In this document: one piece after another, positions 43,114 to 55,009 of the stretch
Position numbering within the stretch: position 1 is the first letter of the stretch
Layout of the letters: each line of letters begins with the position of its first letter
DNA from: Adiantum capillus-veneris
Lineage: Eukaryota > Streptophyta > Polypodiopsida > Polypodiales > Pteridaceae
Assembly: GCA_014529385.2 (NCBI GenBank)
Contig: CM043952.1
Location: 153,325,057-153,389,056, forward strand
Direction: 5' to 3'
Length of the DNA stretch: 64,000 bases
Notes under the pieces: generated by a model
The model's input: only the letters and a program-made list of their open reading frames with translations
Databases searched by the model: none
Told to the model about the DNA's origin: nothing
Program-made: the position numbers and the translations under genes

Positions 43114-43698
43114 ATGCATTGTGATGTACTTTTTAATGGTACAGCTATGGAAAACATGAATAACAATGCCATTGTTGAGACCGAATCGGATGGTATTGAG
43201 TCCACTCCTCCAAGGTTTGCCAATGTTCGAGCGGCAAAGAGAAGTGCTCGATGCGTGGGATCCTCTTCTATTAATCCTGTGGTAAATGATGGGAATCATG
43301 AACTCATGGCTGCATTATGGGACTTCTTTGTCCGTAGTGAGTCTAGGCAATTGGACTTTGAACGACACTTATAAGCACTTTTGGACGTGGCTCAACAAGC
43401 GAATGGCCAACAAATTGTAGACCTTCGCAATGAGGTGTGTTTATGTGCATGGCGCTTCAATGGAGGAATGGCCAAGGTTGAGGAGAACCAATTCAACATG
43501 CTGGTGTGCATGGAGCAACAATTTGAATCAATGCAAAGCTCACACGTGCCCAATAGGGAAATCCAGGTCCAAATTGATGCACTTAAGGACCAGGTCCTTG
43601 CTTTAGAAGGAGAGGTAACCCGGCTCAAGGTCCATTTGAATCGATTGAATGCATTGATGACAAAGATGGCTCGAGCTTCTGATGGCCGTGCCATATAG
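43114..43698 (+). CDS. small coiled-coil protein(s), unknown, within the Helitron
   Basis: Two in-phase frames, 43114-43374 and 43381-43698, are separated only by a TAA and a few bases, so they may be one gene with a premature stop. A better internal start is ATGGAAAACATGAATAACAA at 43147. The first part contains RFANVRAAKRSAR and ALWDFFVRSESRQ. The second has heptad-like Leu/Val spacing (IQVQIDALKDQVLALEGEVT), a probable coiled coil. No family is recognised. Confidence 0.45.
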
Positions 43699-45322
43699 CA
43701 ATGTTTCAACCTTGGCTACTAGAAATAGTTGAAGCACGCACTTTTGTGTGTTAATTTGATTCACTATGTTGATGTACTAAAGCATAACTTGTTTTGAACT
43801 GCGTTGGTAGGATAAATTAGTGAACGTGTTGTTTTTTTTTTGTTTTATACTTGTGTCGTTTGATCTACATGGCATGAAGCCATAGAGTATACTTAAATTA
43901 AGTTTTGAGACTTTGGTTGAGATGATATTTTTGGTCAAAACAATAAGAGGTACTACCTTTGTGGCTTGGGGTCATAAGGTAGCATCTTTTTAGAAAAGAG
44001 GCTTCCATCGTTACAACTATGCTTAGCTATGTGAGCTTCAAGGACGTTGCAATGAAATACTTGGAAGCTTGATAGATTCCATGATATTTTTCCACTATCT
44101 ACATTTCATTCTGAAAGTTATCTTTAAGTTTACAAGTAGAAATTGTCTTACTCCTTTAGATTTGGTTCACTTTATGCACTCTCAAATAATTGGGTAGCAC
44201 TTTACAGACCCCATTATTAGTTCGTAATGACCATTGTAGACAACTTCAGATTGGGGTCATGCACATCAAACCACTTCAATGGGATATTTTATTGTATTGA
44301 TGCATATGCACGTGCCTAAATTTTGTTTTCTCTTTGCAAACAACAAACTTCCTCCTATGAAACCCTTTGCTTTTGGAAATTAGGGACCATTGAGACCCTG
44401 TTATGATGTGTATCCACAAAGTATGTATAATGTATCCTAATTGTGGAAGGTTCAAACAAGACGATAGAGTTTGTGGGATTATTTTTACAAAAGGGTCATC
44501 GATGTATGATAGTGTAGGAAATTTGAATGTTGTTATAGTTATTATATATTACCAATTGAAACTCCACCAAAGCATCCTTTGCCACTAACTATTTTCTTGA
44601 TTGTTTCCTAAGAGTTTTGACATTTTGCATGGATTGGAAATGTAAATCGTAAATAAGATCTGTCGGTGTTTGAAGGTTTATTGGTATTGCATTTGAAGTT
44701 ATTCTCTTTTCTTAAAATCTCAAAACTATGTGTTGCCTCTACTTTAAGTTGTTGCATATGCATGATATTTTTCATGTTTTTCCATCTCATTATGTGAAAA
44801 TGTTGAAAATTTAAGGCTTATGTACACATAAAAGAGTAGATTTGTGTAGCTCTTTATGCATGTCTATGAGTGATCGAGAACTAAGATTTTGTTACAAATT
44901 TCAAAGTTTGAATGGTATCAATAGTGTGCTCTTTTGGATTACACCAACATGTGGATCGCATACTATAGTTGCTATGTTGATTCAATTCTCTATACACTTT
45001 GATTATCATGAAAAGCTGATGTTATGATGTTTCTTGGACGGGGTTGAAATATTGTATTTATAGATGCCAAGTCAAAGAAGGCATTGCACAGTATCTACGT
45101 TTAGCTGGATGCTTCATCATCCGCCGTTTCTTATCTATGGTAAGATCTAAGTATATCCTTTGATAATTTTCCAGCTTGGTGTTCAAACTAACAATTTTCT
45201 CATTTAGATCCACCTGGTTGAAGAGGCCCACTTAGTACGCGTGATGTTGTACACATTATTGAAAGCTTTGAAGTTGTTAGGTAAGGAACACCAATGAAGC
45301 ACGATGCTTTTTTAAATATTTT
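43699..45322. other. unassigned Helitron interior
   Basis: AT-rich sequence without recognisable proteins or repeats. Short segments at 45080-45130 and 45230-45280 have splice-like borders and could be small exons of the following unit. Confidence 0.4.
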
Positions 45323-45363
45323 TTGGTTATTGAACTTATTGTAATTAACCAATTGGCTTGCAG

Positions 45364-45688
45364 GAATCACTATTATCGTGATAACATTTTAATGGATGTG
45401 CATGAGTTTCTTGGAGGACTCCAAGGGTACTTTCATATCAGTGTGGCTTTGAATCTTAATCCAGCTTCAACTCGCATACGGGTTCGCGAGCTCAGAGATC
45501 GCTTGCCGGCCAATGCAGAATACTCTTATAGGGATAGATATGAGAATTGGAGGATTGTATTATACACCCTGTGTGAGGGGCATCGTCATTTTGGTAGGAG
45601 CGTTAATTGTGTGGGTCCATGGGCTCTAACGAGTACCAAATGCAACATCCCAAAGGCTGTCATTTTGAAGTTGCAGCTGTTTTGTTAG
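45364..45688 (+). CDS. terminal exon of an unknown gene within the Helitron
   Basis: An acceptor-like TTGGCTTGCAG (45353-45363) precedes a frame reading NHYYRDNILMDVHEFLGG, then LRDRLPANAEYSYRDRYENW and LCEGHRHFGRSV, stopping at 45686-45688. The composition looks like real protein, but I recognise no family. It is the last coding unit before the Helitron hairpin. Confidence 0.4.
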
Positions 45689-45800
45689 TTAAGATTTAGT
45701 GGCTTGCAAAAAAGTTTCTTTAGAGATGAATATTAGGGCTTACAAAGACTACTTATAGTAATGGAAGTGGATTGTTGTTTTTCTTTTAGTTTTCCTTTTC

Positions 45801-45856
45801 CCGTCTCTCTCTCTCTCTCTCTCTCTCTCTAAAGTTAAAAAAAACCATGTACTTAT

Positions 45857-45901
<45 letters not shown>
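45801..45901. repeat. two (CT)n microsatellites
   Basis: CT runs at about 45804-45830 and 45862-45901, separated by about 30 bp. Confidence 0.95.
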
Positions 45902-45902
<1 letters not shown>

Positions 45903-46169
45903 ATCCCCCCCCCCCAACCTCATGTGTAGTCTTTTAAGTTTATGTTATGTAGTTGTTATGTTCATTCAATTCTCTATGCACTTTCTATTGTCGCACAAAG
46001 CCAGTGTGATTTAGGTTGATACCATAATGCATTATTGCACATAATAAAGCATTTAAGATATGGTTGTCACTACCTTCAATTTGATGCATAAAAAATACTT
46101 ACACATGTTATCCTTCTAAAGAAGGGGGGAGGGGGGGTTACACAAAATTGAATGATACTTCTTCTTGGC

Positions 46170-46196
46170 CGCAGCAACGCGCGGGTCACATACTAG
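46170..46196 (+). terminator. Helitron 3' hairpin and CTAG end
   Basis: CCGC.GC/AAC/GC.GCGG folds into a six-pair stem with one bulged A and an AAC loop; CTAG follows eight bases later. This is the termination signal for rolling-circle transfer in plant Helitrons. Confidence 0.88.
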
Positions 46197-47574
46197 TTCT
46201 CCTTATTTCCTTTATGGTTCCCTCTTTTGTGGTCTTGCTCTTCCCCTTTTTGCACGCACAAGCATGGACTAAGCGCTCAAAACTAGTATCAAACCCACTA
46301 TGAATTGGGAATTATTAATTAGCCCACCTATTAGGCTCTACTAGTCAACAAAATCTTCCAATCAATGTCTAATTTTCCATGTGAGAGCATGTTCTTGGCA
46401 GCCCCAAATGAGCCACTACTCTCCATGTTTAATGAGCATTGATTAGAAATCTTTAGTTCCCCTACTTGCGCACCCGCATGTTTTTTCCTCTAGTGTTTAT
46501 CCTTGACTTGATCAATTTATTTTCATTGTGCATGTGTGCACTCTTTAAGTCTATGGTCAAGCTTTCAACTAAGCTCTTAAGCTATAAATTTGGAACCCAT
46601 TAGCTTGCCCTAATCTTCCCTAACTTTAGGGGCTTGTGTGTTTACACTACTTGGCTAAGCATAAGACTGTATTTTTTGGAAGCATTACACAAGAAGGCAT
46701 TGAAGCCCATGTGGTTAGCTTGCTTGCAATAGTGCATTTTCCGGTCCACTGGGAGCTGGTCCTACGAGCAAATTTTTTTAAATTTCAATGAACTAGAAAA
46801 AAACTACACTTAAGAGCCTTGTTGTGTCCACAGATGGCCGCTCCCATGCGCCCTCAATCTCCCCATAGCTTCCCCACAATGGGGTGCTCCCGCACTCTGG
46901 CATTAGCTCCAAGCAGCTCATAAGGCCTCCCCAGAGGGTGAGTTCCATGAGCACCTCTTCTTTGGAGGCTTGTCACACCCACAATCAAAGCTTCAGGCAA
47001 CTAAGAGGAGACTCCCACAATTAGTGGAACTATATTAAATAAAACAACATTTCAAAGAAGAGATCAAAAGGGGCCTTTCCCACCATTGGCCAACATACTT
47101 AAATAGTACTTCACACGAGCCAAGCATCACTTGAAACCCAAGGGAGACCAAAATTAAAGCAAAGGCAAGAAACCATCAAGCAAAGAAGAAGGGCTTTCAT
47201 TGTTCTTATTGTGAAGAGGGGCTTCACCCCGGTGAAGAGGTACTTCACACAAGCAAATCAGAGCTATATAAAGTTAAAATTTTTGCCTCCAAGCACAATC
47301 TTTCCATGTATATTCACATAGAAAGATATGGATGTGTGCGCTTGTAAGGAGTTACACACTCGCCTTGGGCTAAGTATGCTCCATTGCACCATGAGGGGTT
47401 GGAAGATTAGAAAGCTCACTCCAAGGGGAGGAGCATTATCGTCAGCTTTTTGTTTTGCACTAGTGTTATTTAACTTTCCATTCAATAAATCTCATCATCA
47501 AGCTATGGGAACAACCATGCTAGCAGCATCACCAAGATGGCGTGGGTACCAGAGTCGAAAGAAAAAAAATTAGG
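46197..47574. other. unassigned sequence before the Gypsy-1 LTR homology
   Basis: No gene is recognised. A TATA-box-like CTATATAAAG at 47263 may belong to the U3 part of the Gypsy-1 5' LTR, in which case the LTR begins upstream of the point where similarity to the 3' copy starts. The first 25 bases after the Helitron end (TTCTCCTTATTTCCTTTATG) resemble part of the LTR at 1098-1120. Confidence 0.4.
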
Positions 47575-47787
47575 AGTGGAGGAGGACAAGGGGCAATTTT
47601 TTGGAGTTTCGAGGGATTTTTTTTTGTTTTTTTGGGCGAGAGCTTTTCGGGAAGGGAACAAGGAAGAAAAAACAAGGGTTGGGGAGAGCTGGTGGAGTCG
47701 AAGGAGAACAAGTGTAGTGTGTTTTTGGGGAGGGCAAGCAGTGGAAGAAGGGAAACAGGTGAAGAGCATGGGGAAGAAGAAGGGCTC

Positions 47788-47859
<72 letters not shown>

Positions 47860-48373
47860 CTTGAGAGCTTGATGCAACAAAGGGGAGCAATGAGGTGAAA
47901 GAAAAAGGAAGGTTTAGGAAGCTCTCTTGAGCTTGCAAAGCAGAGGGATATCGAGGAGAATGAAGCACAATAAGGGCTAAGCAGGATGAAGTTTATCTAA
48001 CAAGTTGTGGATTGTTTCCATTGGGTTTGGGTTATCTCAATAGGGGATTTCAAATCAGCAGGCATACCAACCTTGGCGTAGGCAACCGATTTGTATCAAG
48101 GGTTCCAGATATTTATTTAGTGGAAGCATCTTTTGATTGCTAGCTTAATTAAGTGTTAATATCTATTCTAAGTTGGTTTTAGCCAGTTAACTCTGTTTCA
48201 ATCTGTGATATTCTCTTGCAATTCTCTCTAAACACCTCTATATCATCTTATTAACAGTAAATTGGCCCTAATCACACTAGTTTCCCTTGGTTTGCACCTA
48301 GAGTACTTCTCCATCTATAGCCAAAAGCCCGATGCTTTCCCAGTCGACCATGGAGAGACGTGCACTTTGACAA
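47575..48373 (+). repeat. Gypsy-1 5' LTR (at least its distal 800 bp)
   Basis: Matches 53757-54577 over its whole length: GTTGGGGAGAGCTGGTGGAG, the (CT)n run (47790-47856 here), TTTCAAATCAGCAGGCATAC, ATTAAGTGTTAATAT and GCCCTAATCACACTAG. It ends ..CTTTGACA at about 48372, next to the primer-binding site. Confidence 0.85.
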
Positions 48374-48375
48374 TT

Positions 48376-48391
48376 TGGTGAACCCGACGTG
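48376..48391 (+). promoter_or_regulatory. Gypsy-1 primer-binding site
   Basis: TGGTGAACCCGACGTG begins TGG, as required to pair with the CCA end of a tRNA, and lies three bases after the LTR. The tRNA species is not certain. Confidence 0.75.
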
Positions 48392-48409
48392 AAACAAGAC
48401 CGGGGTAGA

Positions 48410-49110
48410 CAAAAGCAATGATGTCGCAGGCCAAGATAATGGTATGCAACATTTAATGCAACAATTTTCTGCACTTACATCAACAGCATTTGCACCATCA
48501 GCAGATGATGACTCAAAGTTTGGAAAGGGAAATGAAAGCTCGGATTCATGAAGCCAGACAAGCAGTGATAGATAAATTGGGGCGCTTTGAAGGTCGTGAC
48601 ATTTCTAAATTTTGCAAAGTTTATGAACAGGTTATGGAAGACAAGGGAGCAGAGGAGCATGCTGCAGTGGAGAATTTTGTACTTGTTGTCATGGCTGAAT
48701 TACGTGCACAGATTGAGGAACTGAGAACTACACTTGGTGCTACATGGGCATCGTTTAAACAAGCTCTCAAGGATGAATATTTTCTTGAGGATAAGGAGCG
48801 CGTTACAAAGAAGAGTTTTTTGACGTGGGTGCAACAGCATAATAAGGGGCTATCTTCTCCTGAATTGGAAAAGAGATTTTTCTAATTATCTGCAACCGAA
48901 CGGGCTGCTCTTAATTTGAAAAAGTAGGAACTCTTTGTTGCGTATGCTAGAATTAGAAGTCGTGATGGTAAGAAAGCAGTTCAATTTCTAGCTGTTTGTG
49001 TGGATCATGCTAGGAACAGGGATACCTTAAGAAATCATTCATTGCCAAAGTTGACAAAAGAATTCAAAGAGAACAGGGGTTTTCAGGATTTTTTCCAAGT
49101 GCCATTGTAA
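48410..49110 (+). pseudogene. Gypsy-1 gag
   Basis: MQHLMQQFSAL-like start (about 48442), then after a frameshift REMKARIHEARQAVIDKLGR, ISKFCKVYEQVM, SFKQALKDEYFLED and SFLTWVQQHNKGLSSPELEKRF. This is the retrotransposon Gag capsid region with its typical W...F...Y/F pattern. Stops at about 48883 and 48927 break it. A Lys-rich C-terminal segment continues to about 49110. Confidence 0.75.
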
Positions 49111-49339
49111 AGCGAGACTATGATGGTGCTTTGGAGGAAAAGTTCTCGTTGACAGTGGATGTTTACAGAGAGACTTTTTCTTCAAGATTTCTTGGATTGG
49201 CTCCAGAGGGTTCGGTATGTTACAGAAAATCCAATGATTTTTGCAAATGGGAGAAGAAACATGGTTGTGATTTCCAAGGCATACTTGAAGGATGTGAAAT
49301 ATTGGACCCAAATGAAGCAATTTCATGTATTTTTGAAGA

Positions 49340-50637
49340 AATCATGTTTGAGGATACATTATGAGAATTGGGTATAGTCATACAATCTAATGATCAAGCT
49401 GGGGTAAATATGGTTAAGGTAAAATATCTTAACATGTATGATTTGATTTTCCAATTCAAAGAAGGGTTAGATGCAGAAGAGGTACAAGTGAATACGAAAT
49501 ACAAAACAGTGGCAAACAAGGTCAGATCATTGGCCATTCCATTTCCAAAAGAGAGTGATAGAATTATTGAGAAAGCATCTCAACAACCTATCCGCACTTG
49601 CCTTGGAATTTATGGCCTATCCCTGTTCCAAAGGCTCAACTTCCTAAGTTTGTTGATTTGCTAAATAAGAAGATTACGATGGGAATTTTGGAGCCCTCTT
49701 GTGCTCCTTACTCTAACAGGTGGTTTACGGTTCCCAAGAAGAATGGTACATTGAGGTTTATACATGATATGTAGCCAGTAAACAAGGTAACTATCAAAAA
49801 TGTAGAAACAGGTCCAATGGTTGATGAATTTGCGGAGGCCTTTGCAGGTAGAGCTATCTATTCTATGGGAGACTTGTATTTGGGCTACGATCAATTTCAA
49901 CAGGCTATGGAAAGTAGAGATCTAACAACCATGCGTACTCCTTTGAAATTAGTAATAATATCTACCTTTCCATAAGGTGCAGCCAATTCAGTTGCTCACA
50001 TGATGAATGGGATGAATAAAGTGATGCGGGATTTCATTCCTTAGGTTACCATGCCTTTTATTGACTACATGCCGATAAGAGGGTGAAAAAGATGAAGCCA
50101 AAGATAAGAGGGGGTGCAGACACTTTGTGGCTAACTATATTGTTGATTGTGATAGGATAGTCTCAAGGCTTGAAGAGGTCAACCTTACACTCTCATGCCA
50201 AAAGTCTATGTTTGGGGTAAGAGAAGTCCTTATTGTGGGCCACTTATGTGGACCGTCTGGCAAAAGACCAAGCTCTGTCAAAGTGGATGCTATTCAAAAG
50301 ATGAAAGAGACATGCAATTCAATTACAAAAGTGCAAATATTTTTAGGTGCATGTGTTTTCTACTTGATATGGTTACCCCATTTTTCACATGTTGCAGAGG
50401 TGTTATACCAATTGCTCAGAAAGGGACAAAAATTCGTTTGGAAAGAAGAACATAGGAAGGTTATTTGTAAACTGAAGAAGATGTTACAAGAGGCTCCTAC
50501 ATTAAGAAAAGCAAATTACAAAAGTGGAAAGCCAATCATTGTGACAGTTGACACGAGTCCAACAGGTATTGGGTGGGCTATTGGACAAGATGACAAGGAG
50601 GGGAAAAGGTATACTATCAGATTTGGTGCCAAAGTAT
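49340..50637 (+). pseudogene. Gypsy-1 reverse transcriptase and start of RNase H
   Basis: KYKTVANKVRSLAIPFPKES (about 49498) leads into RT: WFTVPKKNGTLRFIHDM, NKVTIKNVETGP, YSMGDLYLGYDQF (catalytic Asp) and PFIDYMP, where the family has a YxDD-like box. The thumb/connection region follows from 50127 (SRLEEVNLTLSCQKSMFG, IFLGACVFYLIWLPHFS) and RNase H begins TVDTSPTGIGWAIGQDD. At least four stops or frameshifts are visible. The frame is cut at 50637 by the CACTA element and resumes at 52008. Confidence 0.88.
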
Positions 50638-50663
50638 CACTACAAGAGGTTGTGTGCTCTTAT

Positions 50664-50895
50664 GACGCTGTTAGCGACGGAAATACATTGGGTTTTTATA
50701 ACCCCCGGCGTCGCTAAAACCGTCGCTACGAGCGTCGCTATGAGCGTCGCTATATGCGTCGCTATATGCGTCGCTATGAGCGTCGCTATATAGCGACGCA
50801 TATAGCGACGCCTATAGCGACGTTTACACAGAAGACTATAGCGACGCTCATAGCGACGCTACAGAGCCATAAATAGCGACGCTTATAGCGACGCC
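50664..50895. repeat. subterminal repeats and cruciform of the CACTA element
   Basis: GTCGCTA(T)-type units run from 50703 to about 50787, then the inverse TAGCGACGC units from about 50788 to 50895. More than a dozen copies of a 10-12-bp motif (GAGCGTCGCTAT, ATGCGTCGCTAT) form a near-perfect inverted arrangement centred at about 50788. In this superfamily such repeats bind the TNP1-type protein. Confidence 0.93.
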
Positions 50896-51258
50896 CGAGA
50901 GAATTTTTTTTTGGTGGCAGGGCATTGAATGCCGTGCCACCCATCAACCATATTGTACTTGATTCACTTTTTAAAAAAAGTGCAAAGGTAGATAATAGAC
51001 CCAAAATAGTCACCCACAAGACGCATTGTTTGCAAAATTGACAATTGTACACATCATAGGCAAAATGAATTGATTGGCAAATGTAATAATGACAATTGTA
51101 CAACATCATAGGCATAAAGAATTGATTGGCAAAAGGAATTGCGGTGACAAATGTAATAATATACATGGTTCAAAAAGACGTATAAAATCCGTCTCATGAT
51201 ACATAAGCTATGAGAACCCTAAACTAATGCTATCTAGCTACGGCTAAACTGACGTCGT

Positions 51259-51998
51259 CTAGTCAGATGTCTCATCGCGTCCAAGCGGCGTATCTGTCGG
51301 ATTCTGCAAAAAAAGACAATAAGACAGCTTTCAGTAAGTATAAACATATAACGACATTTATAAAACAATACAAAAAATAAAAAAGAGTAAACCCTAATAC
51401 TAACCATGCCGCCGCGAGAACTGAGAATGTCCATCAGGGCGTTTAAGCCCTTCCTGCCTGCGTACTCGCGCTCGTACAGTGTGGGATCACGTCCTGTCAT
51501 CGACCACTGTCAAAACATACAAAGATTTCATTATGTTAGAACTAAAAAACTCATAAACCCTAAACTATCGAACATGCATAAAGAGCAATGTGAAAAGACT
51601 TACAAAATCGGCCTCAAATGATGCCCATCCACCGCTCCCCAAGTGGTGCGAGCTCCCTGCCTCTACTCGCGCTCTGGCTGCATCCTTTTGTTGCTTCCAC
51701 TTGTCGGGATTCTCGCGCGCTGCTTTCTTCGCATTCTTCCAATCTTCTTTGGCCAGCCAATCTGGCCTGTTCCACCCATTCTTGATTGCTTTTTGCACTT
51801 CGGAACGCTTGTGTTTGCAGTATTCGCGCATTCGAATCTTCATCAGGTCTTCATTGAAGCGCTGATCCCGTGTTGGAACGGGAAACTCATCATGAAGTAT
51901 GCTGATGACTCTGTTTTTTAAATCACTTGGTACTTGGCAGAGAGCATATCCGCAATTAAAAAGAGAACTTTGGGGCGTAGCAACTGCCCTAAGGTGCG
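51259..51998 (-). CDS. CACTA ORF1, Transposase_24-like (Ptta/En/Spm) protein
   Basis: Three minus-strand exons join cleanly in phase 0: about 51998-51604, 51506-51405 and 51303-51259. Donors are GTAAGT and GTTAGT; acceptors are GACAG and TTGCAG. The protein has LKNRVISILHDEFPVP, a basic stretch (REYCKHKRSEVQKAIKNGW), KKAARENPDKWKQQKDAARA, HHLGSGGWASFEADF, then MTGRDPTLYEREYAG, and ends NPTDTPLGRDETSD with TAG. The order W..K....R......HH.GSG.SF followed by G.DPT..E is that of plant Transposase_24/TNP1-like DNA-binding proteins. The start codon is unclear, since the frame runs into the terminal region. No stop is seen within the modelled exons. Confidence 0.7.
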
Positions 51999-52008
51999 AC
52001 AAGTAGTA

Positions 52009-52455
52009 CTTTATTGGTGCTTCTGTAATAGTAGAGACAGATTGCTTGCCATTACTTGGGATGATCACAAGTTTTTCTACTCTAGATATAGCTATGCTAC
52101 ATTGATTGGATATATAAAGTCATTAAATCCTGAGTCTCATCACATTGTAGGTAAGGATAATCTGGTAGCTGATATGTTTTCCAGAGCCAGATTTGAGGAT
52201 GAGGAAACTATGATTTTTGAAAATGAAGACGTGGGCTTGAGGTTCTTTACCTCTTCAAAATTGCACGTAGAGTAAGAAGGCTTATGGATATTTCTTACAG
52301 GATGGTCTTTTATGGAAACATCCAAAGAAGAGAAGAGGAACCCCTCAACGAGTGGTTTGTGATAGGGTAACACAACTCCAAGTACTTAAAGAATTCCACA
52401 AGTCATTATGGGCAGGCCACAGCAGAGTTTGGGCCACTTTTGCTAATCAACCTTA
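52009..52455 (+). pseudogene. Gypsy-1 RNase H end and integrase zinc domain
   Basis: VIVETDCLPLLGM (about 52027-52065) and, in another frame, IGYIKSLNPESHHIVGKDNL with VADMFSRARFEDEE are the RNase H C-terminus. DGLLWKHPKKRRGTPQRVVC and FHKSLWAGHSRVWATF (about 52298-52445) correspond to the HHCC zinc-binding part of integrase. The catalytic integrase core is missing. Confidence 0.85.
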
Positions 52456-53756
52456 TGAATAATGTTAACAGCTGTTATGACAGTAAAATGGCAGATATGT
52501 ATGCTTTATGTGGGTTTCTAAACTAAAAAGGCTCCAAACAGGGCCTGACAGAGTGGCACGTGAAGAATGTCCATGGTGCTGGTTTTTGATCCTGATATGT
52601 AGATCTTGAAGTGTTGAGGGAACAGGTCCAGACGGCTCGTCAAATAGAGCTATAGATTGCAAGATATTTGGTTTTGAAGTTGGGAGTGATGCAAATTTTA
52701 GACGGATAGCCCAAGTGATGCAAGGTGGTTCGAGCCAATTTGGAGCCATGGGTATGTAGTGCTTGATTTATGGAGCATGTCGATCTTAATAGACCATCGA
52801 TAGAAGTCCTAGATGCCAAGATACGATCGGTCAAAGTTTTGTCAGTGGGCCAGGTTTGAGCCAGGTTGGCTGCCTTGGGAGATGTGCCATCGAATGATTT
52901 TGGAGCTTTGCCAGGAATTGTATGAGTTCTATGCATCAAGTGAAGGCCACAGGAAGCTTGGTGCATCAAACAAAGTCCAAAGGGGTAGCTAGAAGTTAAC
53001 AGTGGAGGTTGACTGGAAGCAATCTGATATCTTTTGCCATTTCGATCATCTCGATTAGCAGGACTGTTGGGAAGATGACGGTGTCTGCACGACGTAAGGT
53101 CGGGGGCCAAGGTTACTGATGGTGCCTTGCTGCTCGGAGACTGGACAAGTCAGGGAAAAACCAGTGCATTAAAGGGAGGGCAAAAGAAGGTTTTTTTTTT
53201 TTGAGTAAACTAGATTTTTTATAGTGCTTGGAAGGTCTTGGAATGCAGGTTGACGGGTTGTCGCTACATGGCACCGTCACATGAACCCATATGCGCACGT
53301 GGGCAAGCAGTTTACGCGATATTTGGGATGTGTGAGGCATCCATTATAGCCAATGACGAGGAGTAAGAGCTCATGAGCTCGTGGATATGGAGCTTGGTGT
53401 TGCCGGTTCTACGCGTGGCCGAGCGCTGTGGGAGATGGTGGCGCTGCCTATCGGGCGGCGTGCCATCTTGCCTGTGTTGGTCGTTGTCGACAGTGGATGG
53501 GGTTTGTGATTGATGACGTGGTAGGCCCGTGTGGCGGTTGGTTCACACGCCCTTGGGGAAAAACGCTTTTGACTCGGGAAAGTGGGAGCACCATCGGCAT
53601 CGTCGGTGCCCCGGCTAAGAGGGAGTGCATGTGGGAAGTTTGGGGAGGGCAAGCAAGGGGGCAAAAAATAGCAAAAGAGCCCGTCACACATCAAGGAGGG
53701 GGGCAAAAAATGGGGAACTTTGGAGCCAAAAATAGGAGGAGGGGATGGCTCACGCG
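52456..53756. other. Gypsy-1 3' region, unassigned
   Basis: No protein motif is recognised on either strand. It should include the 3' untranslated part of Gypsy-1 and the start of its 3' LTR. A purine-rich tract (AAGGTCGGGGGCCAAGG, about 53095-53111) followed by TTACTGATGG could be the polypurine tract and LTR start. Confidence 0.4.
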
Positions 53757-54577
<821 letters not shown>

Positions 54578-55009
54578 ACCACATTGATTGAAATCATGCA
54601 GCAGTACCAGCACGCTCAAGCCAAATCAAGACTATGAAAATGAAACAGTATCTCATTTTGGAAAAGTCTTTAGCATTAAAATCCCTAGAGCCTCAAAGGT
54701 CAGAATTTATGGAAGACAAGACGAAAGAAACACAATTAGGGCCAATCAAGTTAAACCTGCCAAATACAAAGCTCAAGTGGTTGATATGGTCATAGGCAAA
54801 AGCTCAATAAAAAATACTCCTACACATATGTTCTTCTTCAGAGGAACCCAAGGGGGAAGTCAATCGGAAAGAACAACCTTTGGTGGGACATACCAGTGTA
54901 CTTGCTAAGGGTGAAGCAAAACAAGAAGCAATACAACCACAAGAGCAACTCAAGAGCAATCAAATGGAACTTCACAAGGGTTGACCACAAAGTCACTAGT
55001 TAGAATGCA
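54578..55009 (+). other. unassigned sequence with short frame
   Basis: A frame at 54588-54908 encodes NQDYENETVSHFGKVFSIKI...SKVRIYGRQDERN. It has no recognised domain. It lies between the Gypsy-1 LTR and the truncated Copia-3 and could be one side of a sequence whose other part resumes after 56490. Confidence 0.3.

Larger units (their letters stand above)
36382..46196 (+). mobile_element. Helitron (rolling-circle transposon), about 9.8 kb, decayed
   Basis: The 3' end is diagnostic: a GC-rich hairpin (CCGCAGCAACGCGCGG, 46170-46185) lies 8 bases before CTAG at 46193-46196, followed by T. A RepHel pseudogene occupies the left half. The 5' end is tentative: TCTTACTAATAG at 36382, preceded by A, fits insertion between A and T. 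No inverted repeats or target duplication are expected. The 4.8 kb between the helicase and the hairpin hold further coding units that may be cargo. Confidence 0.8.
50638..52008. mobile_element. CACTA (En/Spm) element inserted in Gypsy-1
   Basis: The left end is CACTACAAGAGG at 50638, the classic CACTA terminus. It is followed by dense subterminal AGCGACG(C) repeats in both orientations. The right end is a weaker GTAGTA at about 52003-52008. RNase H sequence stops at 50637 (..RFGAKVS) and resumes after 52008 (FIGASVIVETDCLP, about 52009-52050), with some 20 residues missing between. The minus strand carries a spliced Transposase_24-like gene. No TNP2-type transposase is present, so it is a short non-autonomous derivative. 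Confidence 0.82.

Noticed and set aside
46197-46225. A Copia LTR fragment after the Helitron end
   Set aside because: About 20 bp resemble 1098-1120, but similarity does not extend and the other Helitron flank shows no LTR sequence.
47503-47968. Frames on both strands across the Gypsy-1 5' LTR with Arg-Glu or Ser-Leu runs
   Set aside because: Artefacts of the (CT)n tract inside the LTR; the same happens at 53371-54186.
52640-53110. 156-codon minus-strand frame
   Set aside because: No recognisable domain; the composition is not convincing and it is antisense to the Gypsy-1 3' region.
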